The notes below the pieces were generated by a model. That model ran no database searches. It was not told where the DNA came from and was given only the letters and a program-made list of their open reading frames with translations. Source: Isoetes taiwanensis (Eukaryota; Streptophyta; Lycopodiopsida; Isoetales; Isoetaceae). From it: a DNA stretch of 64,000 bases. The translations under genes and the position numbers were made by a program. The DNA is taken from the NCBI GenBank assembly GCA_021234155.1, contig JAJEKV010000013.1:6266187-6330186 (forward strand), read 5' to 3'. Shown piece by piece: positions 1 through 11,952 of the stretch (the first letter of the stretch is position 1; the number at the start of each line of letters is the position of its first letter).

Positions 1-1479
1 TCAATTGTCTACAATCAACATCCAACATTATTGCACCAACATGTCATGAGCCAGATACTAAAAGTAGCATACTCCTCTCCTATTGTTTATATACAATTAA
101 TATTGTTTTGCTCATATGATAGCAGGTGTGCCTACCGGTTATTCACGAAGATAGACAAAAAGTTTTATCAAAGAAAGAAACTTAAATTGCTATTTCGAAA
201 ATATCTTAACAAACATATTATCTTGTTGAACAAACTAGAACTTTCAAACCCTAACAAAATGCATCCTTCTATTATGCTCCCACTCACTAATGCGATCCTA
301 GTAAATATGGCAACAATGAGTTGTTTTCTTGCATAAGAAAAGACATGCTAGTTTAGTTTCCTTCCTACTATCACCAGAACTTGCATAAATTTAAAGCACA
401 CCAATTTAACATGGCCAATGCGAGAATGGGTTCAACAAACTTGGGACGTAAGCGTTCTACCACATGGTTACATGTCAAAATTTAAATATTGCATTTAAAA
501 ATTCAAGGAACAATCTCGAGGTTGTCCAAGCTTGCTAGCGTTGATATATTTTGAAATGGTGATCTCAAATATATTTGAACAATTGCAAAACTTTGAAGAA
601 TCTTTGAATTTGCTTCAATCACTAGGTGACCATCCTAGAAGCGGTAGAATCGAGCACACATTATGCACTATCAAAACCCTTTGTATAAAGACAACTAAAA
701 ATATTGCACATAATGTCCTATTTTTAAGGATAGGAGAAAAATTACCATGATATTCACTGGTACCCAATGATGCAAAATAGCTTCAAAAGCTTATCTAGTT
801 TATCTACACAATGATGTTAGGGTGAAGAGCTTACGCATCCATGCATGTCTTCTTGGAATTGACACAACACTTTAGCATTATATAAGACATTCATTAGATA
901 AAAGAAATGAGGAATACAAATTGTGAATCAAATATGTAATGTAATGTAATGTAATGTATTAATCCATACTTAGGACCTTGAAGGTCATAGGCGAAAAAGT
1001 ACTTTACAATTTCAACAACATAGAGCGGTATAAATCAATATCTCGATGAAATAACCACCACTTTAGGATCCATGTCAAGCGAGTTGAAAATTAAATTGAT
1101 GGATACCATGTTTGATTCTAATCTCTTAAGTAGCGGGTGACCAACAAATACATGGTTTCATCTTAGTCTGATTGTAATCACAGTCACCGAGGAGTCTATC
1201 TTCTAGGGAATCCCTTACCATCTTCTGCGTTTCCACCGCGTAGCTTGTGAGAGGCGATCTGTATCTTCCCGCGATGAAATTTGTTTTAGAAACCTAGGGA
1301 TATCGACGAGATATTCTTAGTGGGAATATTACCATCGGTTTGCCAGAACATAAGAAATCATCAGAATCCCTTATTAGACCGCCATTTTAAAGCCCGGCCA
1401 GCATTTTGTATGAGATCCACAGCCTATAGGTACTTGTAATTTGTAGGTTATACCCCATTTCTCTACCACCACCCATTCA
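1..1479. other. AT-rich stretch without a recognisable gene
   Basis: Short open frames occur on the plus strand at 31-336 (101 codons) and 532-750 (72 codons). Their translations match no family I recognise, and open frames of this size are expected by chance in AT-rich DNA. The only clear structure is the pentanucleotide microsatellite near 935. Composition becomes more GC-rich towards 1200-1480, where the neighbouring LINE relic may already begin. Confidence 0.5.
935..958. repeat. (TGTAA)n microsatellite
   Basis: Nearly five uninterrupted TGTAA units lie in otherwise non-repetitive AT-rich DNA. It is a simple-sequence repeat with no gene context. Confidence 0.9.
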
Positions 1480-3168
1480 AATTACCTTATTGGTACCACC
1501 CACACTCTAGCGAGAAGTGTTAAAGCGCTATTGAAATTGCTTTGGTAGCATCTAGGCTGCCGGACTCTATTAATAAAGTTTATTGTTTGAAATAAGGCTT
1601 CCACCTCTAATGGAATCAGTTGTCTCCAAGCATTCACGATTAGTATCGGGGAGTCCGTGAGGTTGCCCCCTCTACGCCAACACTTTTGGCCTCTACATTG
1701 TCGGTTAGAGCCACAACTGCGGCGTAGGGGGATGGCATACGACTTTTGCACCAGGTCATCGCCCGGCTCATCTATCGGGGCGTGTTGGCTTCTGGCTGGC
1801 CCTTGTGAAGGCTATCACGGTCTGGATGCTAAGACACATTTTGTGGGGCTTTCTGAGGACATCGCGATCAATGCGGCCCAAGACGAGGGGTGGTTCTCAT
1901 ATCCTCTTCCGCGTCACCCCATGCCTCTGCACTCACATGCTCGAGGGCTGACGTGGGCGTCCGCCCACCTACAAGTACCTAGGGGTGATTTCCCCTCCCT
2001 GCATTTCTAGCGGGGGCGTCTATCCCTGCCGGTGGCAATTTGGGCGCTTTATGCCATCTTGAGAACACTTGATGATCCTGACGAGCTATGATTTAGAGAC
2101 CATCCGGTCCACATCACATTCCAGAACCTTTGGTCGAGAACTGTCCTTAATGCGAGTCGAGGTTTGGGGCGATGCGTCTCTTTGGCGACTTGGAATGACT
2201 TGGAAGGCGAGGTCTGCGAGAGAGCATTTTAGCCGCGGGCACTTGGGGTGAAACCATGAGTCCCCTATCGGGATTACTGCTGCGAGGCTGGATTCTTGCG
2301 GCCCCGGTGACGGCCCTTGATAGACACATCGTCATTTTGAGAGGGTTACTATGGGTGATGCTGCGGCTCCTCATCGGCTTACAACTTGTGGCCATGAGTC
2401 CCTTGTGACTTAGAAGAAGCTGTTGGAGGGAGTAAGAAGAGATCGGTGGTTCGCCCGGATGGGCGTCGCGAGAACGGATCTTGTCATTTGGTAGCGGCCG
2501 ATCGTGGCAGGCCTAGCGGGGAGTACCTAGATGCTTGTTTCCTTGGCGGCTCACGGGACCCCATTGCTACAAGCGAGGTCAAAATGGCCCATTACAAGGG
2601 AGCACATCAACCCGTGTTAGCGGGGCCATGACTCTGCGTTCCAATTTAGCCACGAAGCAGCGGACTTCAGTACCTCCATTACGCCGCAGGTCGCACCATC
2701 TTCGCGCTCCCGAGGCAGGCGGTGGATTGGGGAGCCGCCGGGGCCAGACTCTGGCTGTCGATCTTTATCCAAGCGGGTGCCATTGAGGATGAGTCTCACA
2801 CTTTCCGGAAGTTGCCCGGTGTTGATCGGTCAGGGCGGAATCACATCCCGCAATGCACCGGTAGGACGTGCCCTTTACATTTCTTGATGAACACAGATGC
2901 GATGCACGTGCCACGGGTCATACATCCGAGTCTTGGACACAAGTCACGGTTGTCCGTACGACTAGGCACTCTGGGGGTGGTGCATGGCTGTATATATTGG
3001 GATGTTTTACGCATTTTTATATGATTAGCCGCAGTTTGTGGTGAGGTGATTCGCGCCCGCGGTTTTCCCTCGAAAACCAGCCGGAAGGGGTTTTTAATCC
3101 GGTGATAATGCAGCACTGCGTTTAATATTGGGTCCCATAGGTAGGTTAATTCTCGTCGGGCGATAAAA
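1480..3168 (+). mobile_element. Decayed LINE reverse transcriptase relic (copy A)
   Basis: Several RT landmarks appear in order on the plus strand, each in a different frame. Around 1660-1710 a degenerate 'GCPLSPTLFGLYI' block can be read (as CPLYANTFGLYI). At 1767-1790 LIYRGV stands where LIYADDV would be expected. At 1967-1987 there is an intact TYKYLGV. Near 2150 EVWGDASLW resembles the 'GCEVWG' block of this LINE type, and EDESHT at 2785-2802 precedes the terminal zinc-finger-like region. The same landmarks occur in the copy at 32432-34923, and the two 3' ends share a 'GGTCCCATAGG' block (3131-3141 and 34857-34867). Indels and stops are frequent, so no product is possible. It is much richer in GC than its flanks. 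The 5' limit is uncertain; the 3' limit is judged from alignment with copy B. Confidence 0.7.
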
Positions 3169-3498
3169 GTACCTTCCTTCCCCGCCCTTCCCCTAACGAT
3201 AAAGCATATGGGATCGGCATTTTATGCCCAATTCTTCCCGAATAAAAGCAGCATACAGCTTGTGTCCATGAGTGACAAATATGGCCCCCAAATTGGTGAC
3301 CCATAAAAATGATTGTTTGCACAAAAGCGTTTTGAGCGACATCTTCTTTAGACCCCAAATCATCAAAGAGGCCTTATGGCATTTAGCCCGACATCTTATG
3401 GGGCTGCCTTACCGCAGTCCTTTCGTCTCTTCAAGCACTCATGCACCATTTGTGTGTGGCTGAAATTTCCAACCCGGACTATCTATAATGATCCACTA
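3169..3498. other. Anonymous spacer
   Basis: Nothing recognisable was found between the LINE copy A 3' end and the following poly(T) run. Open frames here are under 75 codons and look random. Confidence 0.5.
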
Positions 3499-4030
3499 TT
3501 TTTTTTTTTTTTTGAAGGTGAAATTTTTTATATTCATGAGATAGGAAGAGGAGAATTACAACATATGGCCTCTTCGGACGGATAAAAGTTTAAGCAGAGA
3601 TCCCATATGGATCGGGGATCTCATATCAAGTAGCTTACGTACTAGTGTGCTACTCAGCCCTGCTTCTTCTATCCATCGATTACTACATGATAGATTACCA
3701 GTAACGGTAGATAGAGTCTTACATAGGGCCAATACAAAACTTTCCAAAGGCTGCGGATAAATCTTTCTTGCTCAAGAAACTTCTTGCAAGGTGGAGAAAG
3801 GGGAAGAAATGAAGAGTAATATGAGTAGCACACTTGTTGCTCAAAGAAGTGCACAATGCTTCCACAATTTTGAACAAAACCTGCCGATTTCATCAACCAC
3901 TTCGCAAAGGCGATGTATGACACCATAAGAGAAGGCTGCATTGTGGGATATGAATGGATTAGCGTAATTGGCTGAACCTGAAATGACCACCAAACTCCTC
4001 CTCTGCGAAGAGTCCTATATAGCGTCATCC
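3499..4030 (-). mobile_element. Probable 3' end of a minus-strand retroposon with poly(A) tail
   Basis: Fifteen T residues at 3499-3513 read as a poly(A) tail on the minus strand. The adjoining sequence stays open on the minus strand at 3669-4028 (119 codons) and 3556-3747 (63 codons). The arrangement matches the other minus-strand insertion in this window, whose poly(T) run lies at 28251-28265. I do not recognise a catalytic motif in this 0.5 kb, so an LINE 3' fragment is an inference from the tail and open frames; a SINE or chance T run is possible. Confidence 0.4.
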
Positions 4031-7000
4031 TGTTTAGAGATTCTTCATCTCAAATGGTCCCATATATTACCAGGTGGCTTGTAAATTTTTAGATCAAAGC
4101 ACTCTATTCTTTCCAAAATTCTGCTCCAAACCTTTATTTAGAAGCCCGAGGAAAGGAGACCAAATAATGAAAGAACGATGAATTAAAATTTAGGCTATGG
4201 CTGGGCTGCGCACTATCTAAGATCGCCCTAAAAATTTACTCCATCCTTTATAGGCATCCATGCTTTTCGATGTGATTTTGCTTGGAGGAGGAAAAGCATC
4301 GAGGGCAAAACCTATAATGTGCCTCAAAGAAGCCGAGAGAAATTGCCACGTTAGGGGAAACTACCAGGTAAGAAACTAGAAGAAGCTACATACGATCTTT
4401 GCTTCAAAATCGACTTCAAAGAAAACCAAATTCCTCAAATAGAAGCCGGCCCGATTCCTGCTAGCACCTAAAGATCTTGGAAAGCCCCTACGTCAGCAAT
4501 GATCTTGGGATTTTGGAGAGCAGTGACTGTCTGAGAACCGCTAGCCGCCCATTCTTGGCATGCGTCCGCATCTTGGCCCATCTTACGCTTCCTTGAATCC
4601 ATGATCCACTATTATTTCCTAGGGCCTACGTCTTTGTACTATAAAGGTTCATACATCTCTCACACATCGGACAAAATGACCTCGATTAAGGAAAAGCTTC
4701 GGTAAGCGCCTCTGGGTTTACCGATGCCGATATAATGCACACACCCAGCTAAATCATATGGAAACCTATAAACCAAAAATGAAATTATACAAACTAATAC
4801 GAAGGACATAAAGGCCGGGACAAGGGTAAAATTGACCAAACACACGTACATGCGAAGTTGTGTTTTCATATCGCTTCCTCATTCGTAGAACCCGATTAAT
4901 GGATAACTTATGGCCCCTTCAACCTTAACTTCGGGGCTAATTGTGTAGTGATCCTTGACATATGTTGGGCATAAAAAAAAAAAATGAGATGAATTTGACC
5001 ATATGCATGTCAATCCATATATTCAAGATTAGATTGTTTCTGGGATATTCAATCTTGTCATCTTTATATGGTATTATTAGAGTTTGTAGATAATTAATGC
5101 AGTAATGTTATAGCGGTGTGTTAGAACTATTAGAACTATTGTGCCTCATGCTTTCGGATTATGGGCGATTATGGGACTTTATTCTTTTGCATATTTTACC
5201 CCATTTTGCTACATGCATATGCATTTACATACGAGAATTGAGATGTTGTTTATTAAGACTCCTGAGGTTTTCATGTAGCGATTCTCTTCATTATACCAAA
5301 CAAAGCGTATGCAGTGCCCGAAGCTTATGGATTAGGGGGCTCAAAGCAACTCCCTTGGGACATAGTCCTTCTATTGGGTGGAGGTAATCCATTCTTTGCT
5401 GCGTGTTAGGGGAATTGAAGATTTATTTGTAGCCCTCGTTTTGGCGGGTTTAAGATAATATTGCCATTACGCATTCCGGGTTTTGCATTGGTGAAGGTAT
5501 CAAAGGCTTCTTGGTCGATCTCGACAGCGCCAACCTTGCGATCATTATAGATTACCGCGGCCCTCTTTAAGTAAATGTACAACATAATGTATATGCGCAT
5601 TGCGTGGGCGTGCCCATATGGTGATGAATCGAAGTAAGCTTATATTACGCTTTCCAAAAAGCAATACATAAGTAAATGTTGTGGAAAAAACTAATTTTAG
5701 GAAGCCCAACATATAAGAAACTCACTTCGAGAACCATCTAGTAGTTCACGGTTGCTTTCGGTCGGAATCAGCGCATTGACATTGTTAATGCGTATCCATG
5801 GGGCTTGCATTATCTTGTTGACCAAATATCCACTTTCGTGACAAGTTCTACATCCGCAACCTACATACAGGAATAAGCGTTAATGCGGTTTATCAAACTC
5901 ATTATTTTGAGTAAAACCTCCTTCAAGGCTATGATAAATCACGGTAACCAATGCGAGTCGTAGAGATGGTGACTTCAAAACCTTGTGTTCCTTATGGGAT
6001 TACTAAAAAGAGCTTTGCAAGCATCAACCTTTGATACCCATGACCTAAGTTTTCCTACCTCTTACGATGTGTTTGAAGGTCCATATCATCATAACATAAG
6101 TTGATTTTATTTTTGAAATGCGGTTAAATTTAGCCGGATGAAAGTTTCCACTCTAGTGGGGACTAAAAGCTATATTGCATTGACAATTCTATTACCTGGT
6201 AATGCAATGCATTACCTTTTTTCTTTTAAAGCTCTTCGCCATGCTTTTACGGCGAAACCAAATGAAACCGGTGTCTCCAACTGCGCTCTCATCAATATAA
6301 TATCATTGGGGGGTGCCAACTTCCCCTAAAGCTGTCTGGGAATATCTACATGCACAGGAATGAAATGATTGTTCCATGTAGGCATTGGCATTGAGCGATG
6401 ACTGTCGTTCTCTCCTTTGGGAAAAGCAAGCAATTTTAACCGGGAACCAATCCATATAAAACATTACGCATCATCCATGTGGGATAATATCCAGTTCATA
6501 GGCTGCCTCAACACCTTGATTTGAAGTGTATCTGCTTTGCTTTCTCATCTCACTTTTGGAAGCCCATTTCCATAGAAGTTGATTAACAATGCTTTCATCA
6601 ATATTCTGCCGGATAATGCCGATTTCTTTGCTTACAGTATTACAAAACAAACATATTATACACTCTTGCTCGACGCTCGGCAACAAATGTGGCATTTTGT
6701 ACGTAGTTCGGTAGAAGCTCTTCTCCGGTTAGAGACCCGACCATGCAGTTGCTAATATCAATTGTCTACGGCATGTCTATAAACTTATCCCCGAGAAGCG
6801 GAAAACCGAAAAATTATTATTAGCATATTTGAGCGGATAGAACCTGCTTATGGATCTTATTAAAATCGCGGTGACACATGTTTAGTGAAGCATTATAGAA
6901 GCATAAAAAATGTTATCTCAGCCTTTATTGAGATAATTTGCGTATAATAAAACCCCACAATAAATAAGATAGATAGATAGATAGATAGTATTATTTTAGC

Positions 7001-8240
7001 GTCAAGCCACTAGGCAGCATCAAAGCCCGGACGTATGACCACACACCCTGCTTATATATTATTGCTTTCGAGTTGGGCCCACACTAACCACCTTACATTG
7101 TGCGATTGGGAGAGACACATAAAGAAGAACCACCACCGTGAGTTTAATGGCCATTCTCTACTAGTGTTTTACGTAAGCGTTATATGGTTAAAAGAATTCA
7201 CAACGATAAGAAACGCCGCTGACTTTTAAAAGGAAACCATTGATGCATAAACACTTGGGAATGCAACCAAAGCAACAACAATATACATTTAAAATCTTGT
7301 ATCAACTCCTTCTAAATTGAAAGCTTAGGAACTTTGTTGTTTACTCGGTTTAAAATTTTGAGGATATGAAACCTATAGCATGTTATAGACATTGTGGGGT
7401 AGATAAATATAGATGCAAACCATGTTTGGGCTTCTTGAAGTCAACAAATTATGCATTTATCAACGCTTTGTGATAACCTTGATTATTAGCTTGTGGTTTA
7501 CCTGAATATCTTTGCGGCAACTATTTTCTTCCACTTCTAGCGGATGTTGCTTTACAATGCGATGATACATATGGAAATAGCTATTTCTTATGTTAGCGAT
7601 GCAATATCGACATCTTATGCATTTATCTTTTGCCAATTTCGACTCCTCAAATGCAATCCCATATGCTCCGCAGTGCCAGAAGGTCCGCGAGATACTTGAA
7701 TGTCCCATTTTGTTGAATGGTAACTAAAGCTGCTTGATGGAATCGACGAAAACCTAAGGAAGCGTGATGCGGTAGTAGCTTGCCCAATGACTGCCGGTTA
7801 GACCCGATTGCTTTTTGTATAATGGAAGGGCAAAGAAGACCAAAAACATACCATAAAGATGATTTCGAGCCTCTATTCGTGGGAGTTCATATCTCCATCC
7901 GCGGCATAACGGTGTGACGCTGACGCATCATCGGTTTTAGTTTTCTTTCCTTGCAGAAATTTGTTTGCACTTGGCCAGCGGCCGTGTGTGAAATGGAGGC
8001 GGATGGCCAAAGCGAGAATCACATGCTTGCTCCTGGCTTTGTAATGATATTCGGGATCTTAGCCATGCACATATGAAACACGGGGTCGGCCAGGTCGGAT
8101 CAATACAAATTTTCATTTTTTCCTCGATAGAAAATGTCCGGGAAAAACAAGCGTGACTTTAGAAGGCATGGCTTGCTGCCACGTGGACGTCCCTATCGGA
8201 CATAATAAATTATATATGTGTAGATAATACTTGCTTATAA
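4031..8240. other. 4.2 kb of mixed, unrecognised intergenic DNA
   Basis: I see no credible gene in this stretch. Open frames are all under 95 codons, on both strands, and none resembles a known domain. A short A-run lies at about 4972-4985 and a GATA-type microsatellite at 6967-6988. Parts such as 5860-6120 and 7930-8110 have moderate GC and could be very old transposon DNA, but no family can be named. Confidence 0.5.
6967..6988. repeat. (AGAT)n microsatellite
   Basis: Five and a half AGAT units form a simple repeat in non-coding DNA. Confidence 0.9.
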
Positions 8241-8454
8241 TTATTATAAGGGAAAATTACAAAAATACCCTTATACTTTGCAAACATTACTAAAATACTC
8301 TTAAAAAAAAAATATGGTGTTTTGCTAAAATGGTAATAACTTCTTCGTGCTGATCAAACTAGAAAGTGGCTTTCGCAGAACTTATAGATGACATTAAGAT
8401 CTGTTCAACAACAGTGGATTCATCGAAAAGGTAGTTGGAAAAATCTTGATGTAT

Positions 8455-8479
8455 AGGGGAATGGCAGTGTCATTCCCCT
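8455..8479. other. Perfect short inverted repeat inside the TIR element
   Basis: AGGGGAATG and CATTCCCCT are exact reverse complements, 9 bases each, separated by 7 bases. They could form a small hairpin. No terminator or gene context accompanies it. Confidence 0.6.
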
Positions 8480-8919
8480 ACAAAATAGAAATAGGGGAGC
8501 AGTTTGTAGTTGAAATTTTCGGCTGTGTTTGCTAAAGACCTGCAGATTTGGAGTTGTGTTCTTTGCATATTGAGGCGCTCACGTTTTCTTTAGCGTTTGA
8601 ATGAATTTAAAAATTTTGTGTTTGTTGCGTGGAAGAATCAGGCCACATTTGCCGCTACATTTGAGCGGTTTGTTCTTTGTGTTTGAATGGATCTGCGTGT
8701 GCTCCAAATGGATGTTGTGCTTGAATGGATCTGTATTTGGTCGATCTGCAGATCTGCATTTTGTTTCTCTTCCACGACGGCTAACTTGGAGAACCCTAAC
8801 ACTTGTCTTGGAGAACTCTAAAATTTGTCCTGAAGAGGAAACTGTTCAGCTCAGACTCTTTTTTAAATATCTAATATAATAGAAACCAAGCCCAGTGTTA
8901 CTGGGCTATAAAAGGTTTT

Positions 8920-10090
8920 TGTGTGTTTTTTTCTTCCCTTTGTCGTTTTTCCTCCATTTGTGTTTCCCGTTTTTTTCTCTTTTTCCTACACACAACCTTT
9001 TTCCTTTCCTTTTTTTTGTTTCCTTTCTGTTTTTAACCATCTTTCTCCTTCCATTCCCTTTCTCTTTTCCCTTTTTCCCTTTTCCTTTTTTTCCGATGGA
9101 TATTTTCCCTTCCATTTTCATCTTTTCCTTTCTTTTCTCCATTTTCCCGTGCCCTTTTTCCCTTTAATTTTCCCCTTTTATTTCCTTTTCCCTTTCTCTC
9201 TTCTTATGCACTTTTTTCATTCCATTTTTCCCACCTTTTTTATGTGCCCGTTTTCCTCCCTTTTCACCCTCTTTCCCTTTTCTACGTGCCCCTTCACCCT
9301 TCTTCTTTTCTCTTTTTCCTTTCCCCATGCCCTTCATTTTTTCCCTTTTCTCATCCTTTTTGTCTTCGCATTTTTTCTGTGCCCATTTCCCCTTCTCTTT
9401 TTTCATTTCCCTCTCCTTTTTTTCCCATGCCCTTTTTCCCTTCCCTTTCTGCCTCCCTTTTCATCCTTTCTCCGCCCTTCCCCTTTTTTTGTGTCTTTCC
9501 TTCTTTCTTTTCCTTTTCTCTTTCCCCATCCCTTTTCATTTCCCATGCCTTTTATCCATTCCCTTTTCTCCATCTTTTTCATGTGCCATTTTTCCATCTT
9601 CTTCCTCTTTTGCCCCCCTTCTTCTTTTTTCTTTTCTTTATTTCCCTTCCCCTTTTTTTCCTTTCCTTACCCCTTTTCCTTCTTTCTCTTTTTCCCGTGG
9701 ACTTTTCCCCTTCCCTTTTCCCATTTCCCTCTTCCTTTTCTTCGTGCCCTTTTTCCTTCCCTTTCATTTCTCCCTTTCCGTCTCCCTTTTTTTTTCCTTT
9801 CCCTTTCTCTTTTCCCATGCCCTTTTCCCTTCCCTTCTCTCCAACCATTTTCCTCTTGTCCTTTTTCCCTTCCTTCCTTCCTTCCTTCCTTCCTTTCCTT
9901 CTCCTCCATTTCCCAACCCTTTTCCTCTTTTCATTTACTCATTGCCCTTTTTCCATTCCCTTTTCTCCCCCTTCCATTCCTTTTCCCATTTTCTATGCCA
10001 TTTTTCTCCTTCTTTATCCTCCCTTTTCCATGTGCCTTTTTGCCCTTCAATTTTCCCCTTCCATCCTCCCTTTTCCCTTTCCTCTTAAGA
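8920..10090. repeat. 1.2 kb polypyrimidine tract (degenerate minisatellite)
   Basis: The plus strand is overwhelmingly T and C for about 1170 bases, with purines almost confined to short nodes such as GTGCCC and ATGCCC. Nodes lie at 9149, 9244, 9286, 9327, 9379, 9427, 9545, 9583, 9744, 9817, 9995 and 10032. Many of the spacings are 37-52 bases or near multiples of about 40, which suggests decayed tandem units. A CCTT run sits at about 9868-9895. Long open frames on both strands (up to 401 codons, F/P/S-rich on plus and K/G/E-rich on minus) follow from the missing purines and are not genes. Confidence 0.85.
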
Positions 10091-10372
10091 GATCAAAGCA
10101 TGATCAATCACGGTGGTGGAAAATAGTTCGACAAATCTCGGCCTTCGAATGCAATCTCATGATCGTAGCCTTCCAACTTAGGGCGTGGTCCATTACATAC
10201 TTACGCTATAACATTATCATATAAGATATTTTCCTAGAACGTCTATGATGTGAAGGGCATTTTGGTAACTCTTACAAAATATAAGGGATTTTGACTCTTT
10301 GATTGAATAAAGTCTGACGTCCTTCAACAAAAAAATATAAGGGATTTTGGTGAATTTTCCTTCGTTTTATAA

Positions 10373-10860
10373 CCTTTCCAAAAATTAAACTATGATATTA
10401 AATCAAATGATCATGGTAGCACTGTAAGAATCAAAATAAATGTACATTGAATTCAATACAGTACTATATAATTCAAGCATTGTAGCACCATTTATTGTGA
10501 ATATGAATCTAATTTATGCAAACAAAGTAGTATTAGCACCAATAGCTTGGGATTGTTTGCAGTATGCAATGACTTTGCATAGAGTTAACATGGTCAATAG
10601 AGCAAAAAGACGGTGTCAATGCATTCGCAGATTTGTTATGAGATTTGATAGAGAATTGTATTGTAGCCATGCCTGTTATAGTGCTGCAGAAGACGTCAAA
10701 GGCTTCATATCTCGGGGAGAGCTTCATATTTCAAAAGTGGCATTGGGTGTAGTAGTGACGAATATGCCTTGGAAAATGCTTTAGGCTCTCTACAGAAAAA
10801 ACTTATGTGAAGGACATGCAATCTGAAGGTATTCAGTGATACAGAGATGCAGAGATCAAA
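10373..10860 (+). other. Unrecognised open region upstream of the Harbinger relic
   Basis: A 114-codon open frame spans 10440-10784. It shows no motif I recognise. Its position directly before the transposase fragment, together with similar base composition, suggests it may be the decayed N-terminal part of the same Harbinger transposase gene or its companion. That is inference only. Confidence 0.3.
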
Positions 10861-11545
10861 ATTTGTTTCCACGGTGTTACAACTAGAAGCAGGTTAGCTA
10901 CAGAATGAAGAATATAGAAGACACTTATGCAGGAGGATATATGACTGTACAAAGAGCAGTTGTTGAATTTTGTGCTTTTGGTAAGGAGCATTTGGAACCA
11001 GTGAGTATAAGGTGGCCTTCAATTGGCAGAATGAACCAGCTTGTAAAAGATTTTGAAAAGATGAGAGGTATTCCTTACGTTGCAGGAGTTATAGATGGTA
11101 GTCATTTGCCGGTCATTGCACCCTCCCAAAATCCACAAGACTATTTTAATAGAAAAGAGTTTGACTCAATTTTGTTGCAAGCAACTGTTAGGCGTGATTG
11201 CTGTATTTGGGATTACGATGTAGATTGGGCAGGGAGCATCCATGACTAGAAGCTCTTTTAGCAATCTAAAGCTGGGCAAAAGATAGCTAGTGGATAGCTT
11301 AAGACTTCCTATCTAGTTGGATATGTAGCTTATCCACCATAGCCATGTGGAACTAGATTCAATCATTAGTAAGAATGCATGTTGAGTGTGCATTTGTTCA
11401 ATTAAAGGCTAGGTGGAAGATTTGGTCCTCTAGAAGTTAAAAAGAATGGACATCATGCTTGATAATGTACCACATGTGGTTTTTGTATATCTTATGCTTC
11501 ATAAACTTTGCATTAGGCACAAGGACATGTTTCACAGTTCGTTGG
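10860..11545 (+). pseudogene. PIF/Harbinger (HARBI1-like) transposase relic
   Basis: The open frame at 10905-11249 contains the hallmark run 'GVIDGSH' at about 11085-11105, whose Asp (11094-11096) fits the first catalytic residue of the DDE nuclease. 'YFNRKEFDS' follows, then 'WAGSIHD' ending at 11246, whose Asp fits the second catalytic position. A TAG stop comes immediately after HD. Downstream, in other frames, 'RMHVECAFVQLKARWKIW' at about 11373-11428 resembles the family's third-acidic-residue block. 'VPHVVFVYLMLHKLC' at about 11468-11512 resembles its C-terminal helix. The functional family cuts and pastes DNA through terminal inverted repeats together with a Myb-like partner, but neither partner nor TIRs were seen here. 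Stops and frameshifts make this copy dead. Confidence 0.8.
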
Positions 11546-11952
11546 TTGATGAACCCACAAAAAAATTGGAAAATCAATTGAGAATGAAAAGTTAATAAAA
11601 AAACATGGTAAGCTGTCAATAAAGCCAAGAAATTCAAGAGACACAGTTTGACTGCAAAGTTGACAGAAGCAGGAGAGTATATTATGCATAGGGTGGATGG
11701 AGTCAATCTAAATCTCCATCTTGAAAGGGCTTTGGAAGATGATGTAGATGACAGAGTAGATGGTGCTAGAAAATCCAACAAAATAACATTCCAATTGGAG
11801 TTGAAAGTGCAAGTAGATAAACTTTTTATCGTCCACGAGAACCCAATCGGGTTATGGGACTAAGCCCAGACCAAAACTGGGAGACAATCTCGCAGCATCA
11901 GAATAGAAAGTGGGGACTAATCCCCATCACAAAATAAACAGACATTTAAGTT
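11546..11952. other. Spacer after the Harbinger relic
   Basis: A 71-codon plus frame at 11648-11863 and its minus shadow (11437-11781) are open but unrecognised. They may be the decayed tail of the transposon. Confidence 0.35.

Larger units (their letters stand above)
8245..10372. mobile_element. Non-autonomous terminal-inverted-repeat element carrying a polypyrimidine tract
   Basis: The 35 bases at 8268-8302 pair with the reverse complement of 10253-10287 at about 27 of 35 positions. An outer block at 8245-8272 pairs with 10336-10363. The right end has an extra stretch of roughly 75 bases between its two blocks, including a second 'ATATAAGGGATTTT' unit. TTATAA occurs next to both ends (8235-8240 and about 10367-10372) and could be a target duplication, although the TIR edges do not align exactly there. 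The interior has no transposase: it holds about 550 bases of anonymous sequence (8303-8880), the polypyrimidine tract, and 150 bases of unique sequence. The superfamily is unknown. Confidence 0.55.

Noticed and set aside
3146-3463. Short frames after LINE copy A (60-70 codons)
   Set aside because: No motif, random length and no context.
8921-10224. Very long open frames (401, 326 and 253 codons on plus; several K/G/E-rich frames on minus)
   Set aside because: They exist because the tract lacks purines and so lacks stop codons. The translations are low-complexity F/P/S or K/G/E strings with no domain, and all phases are open.
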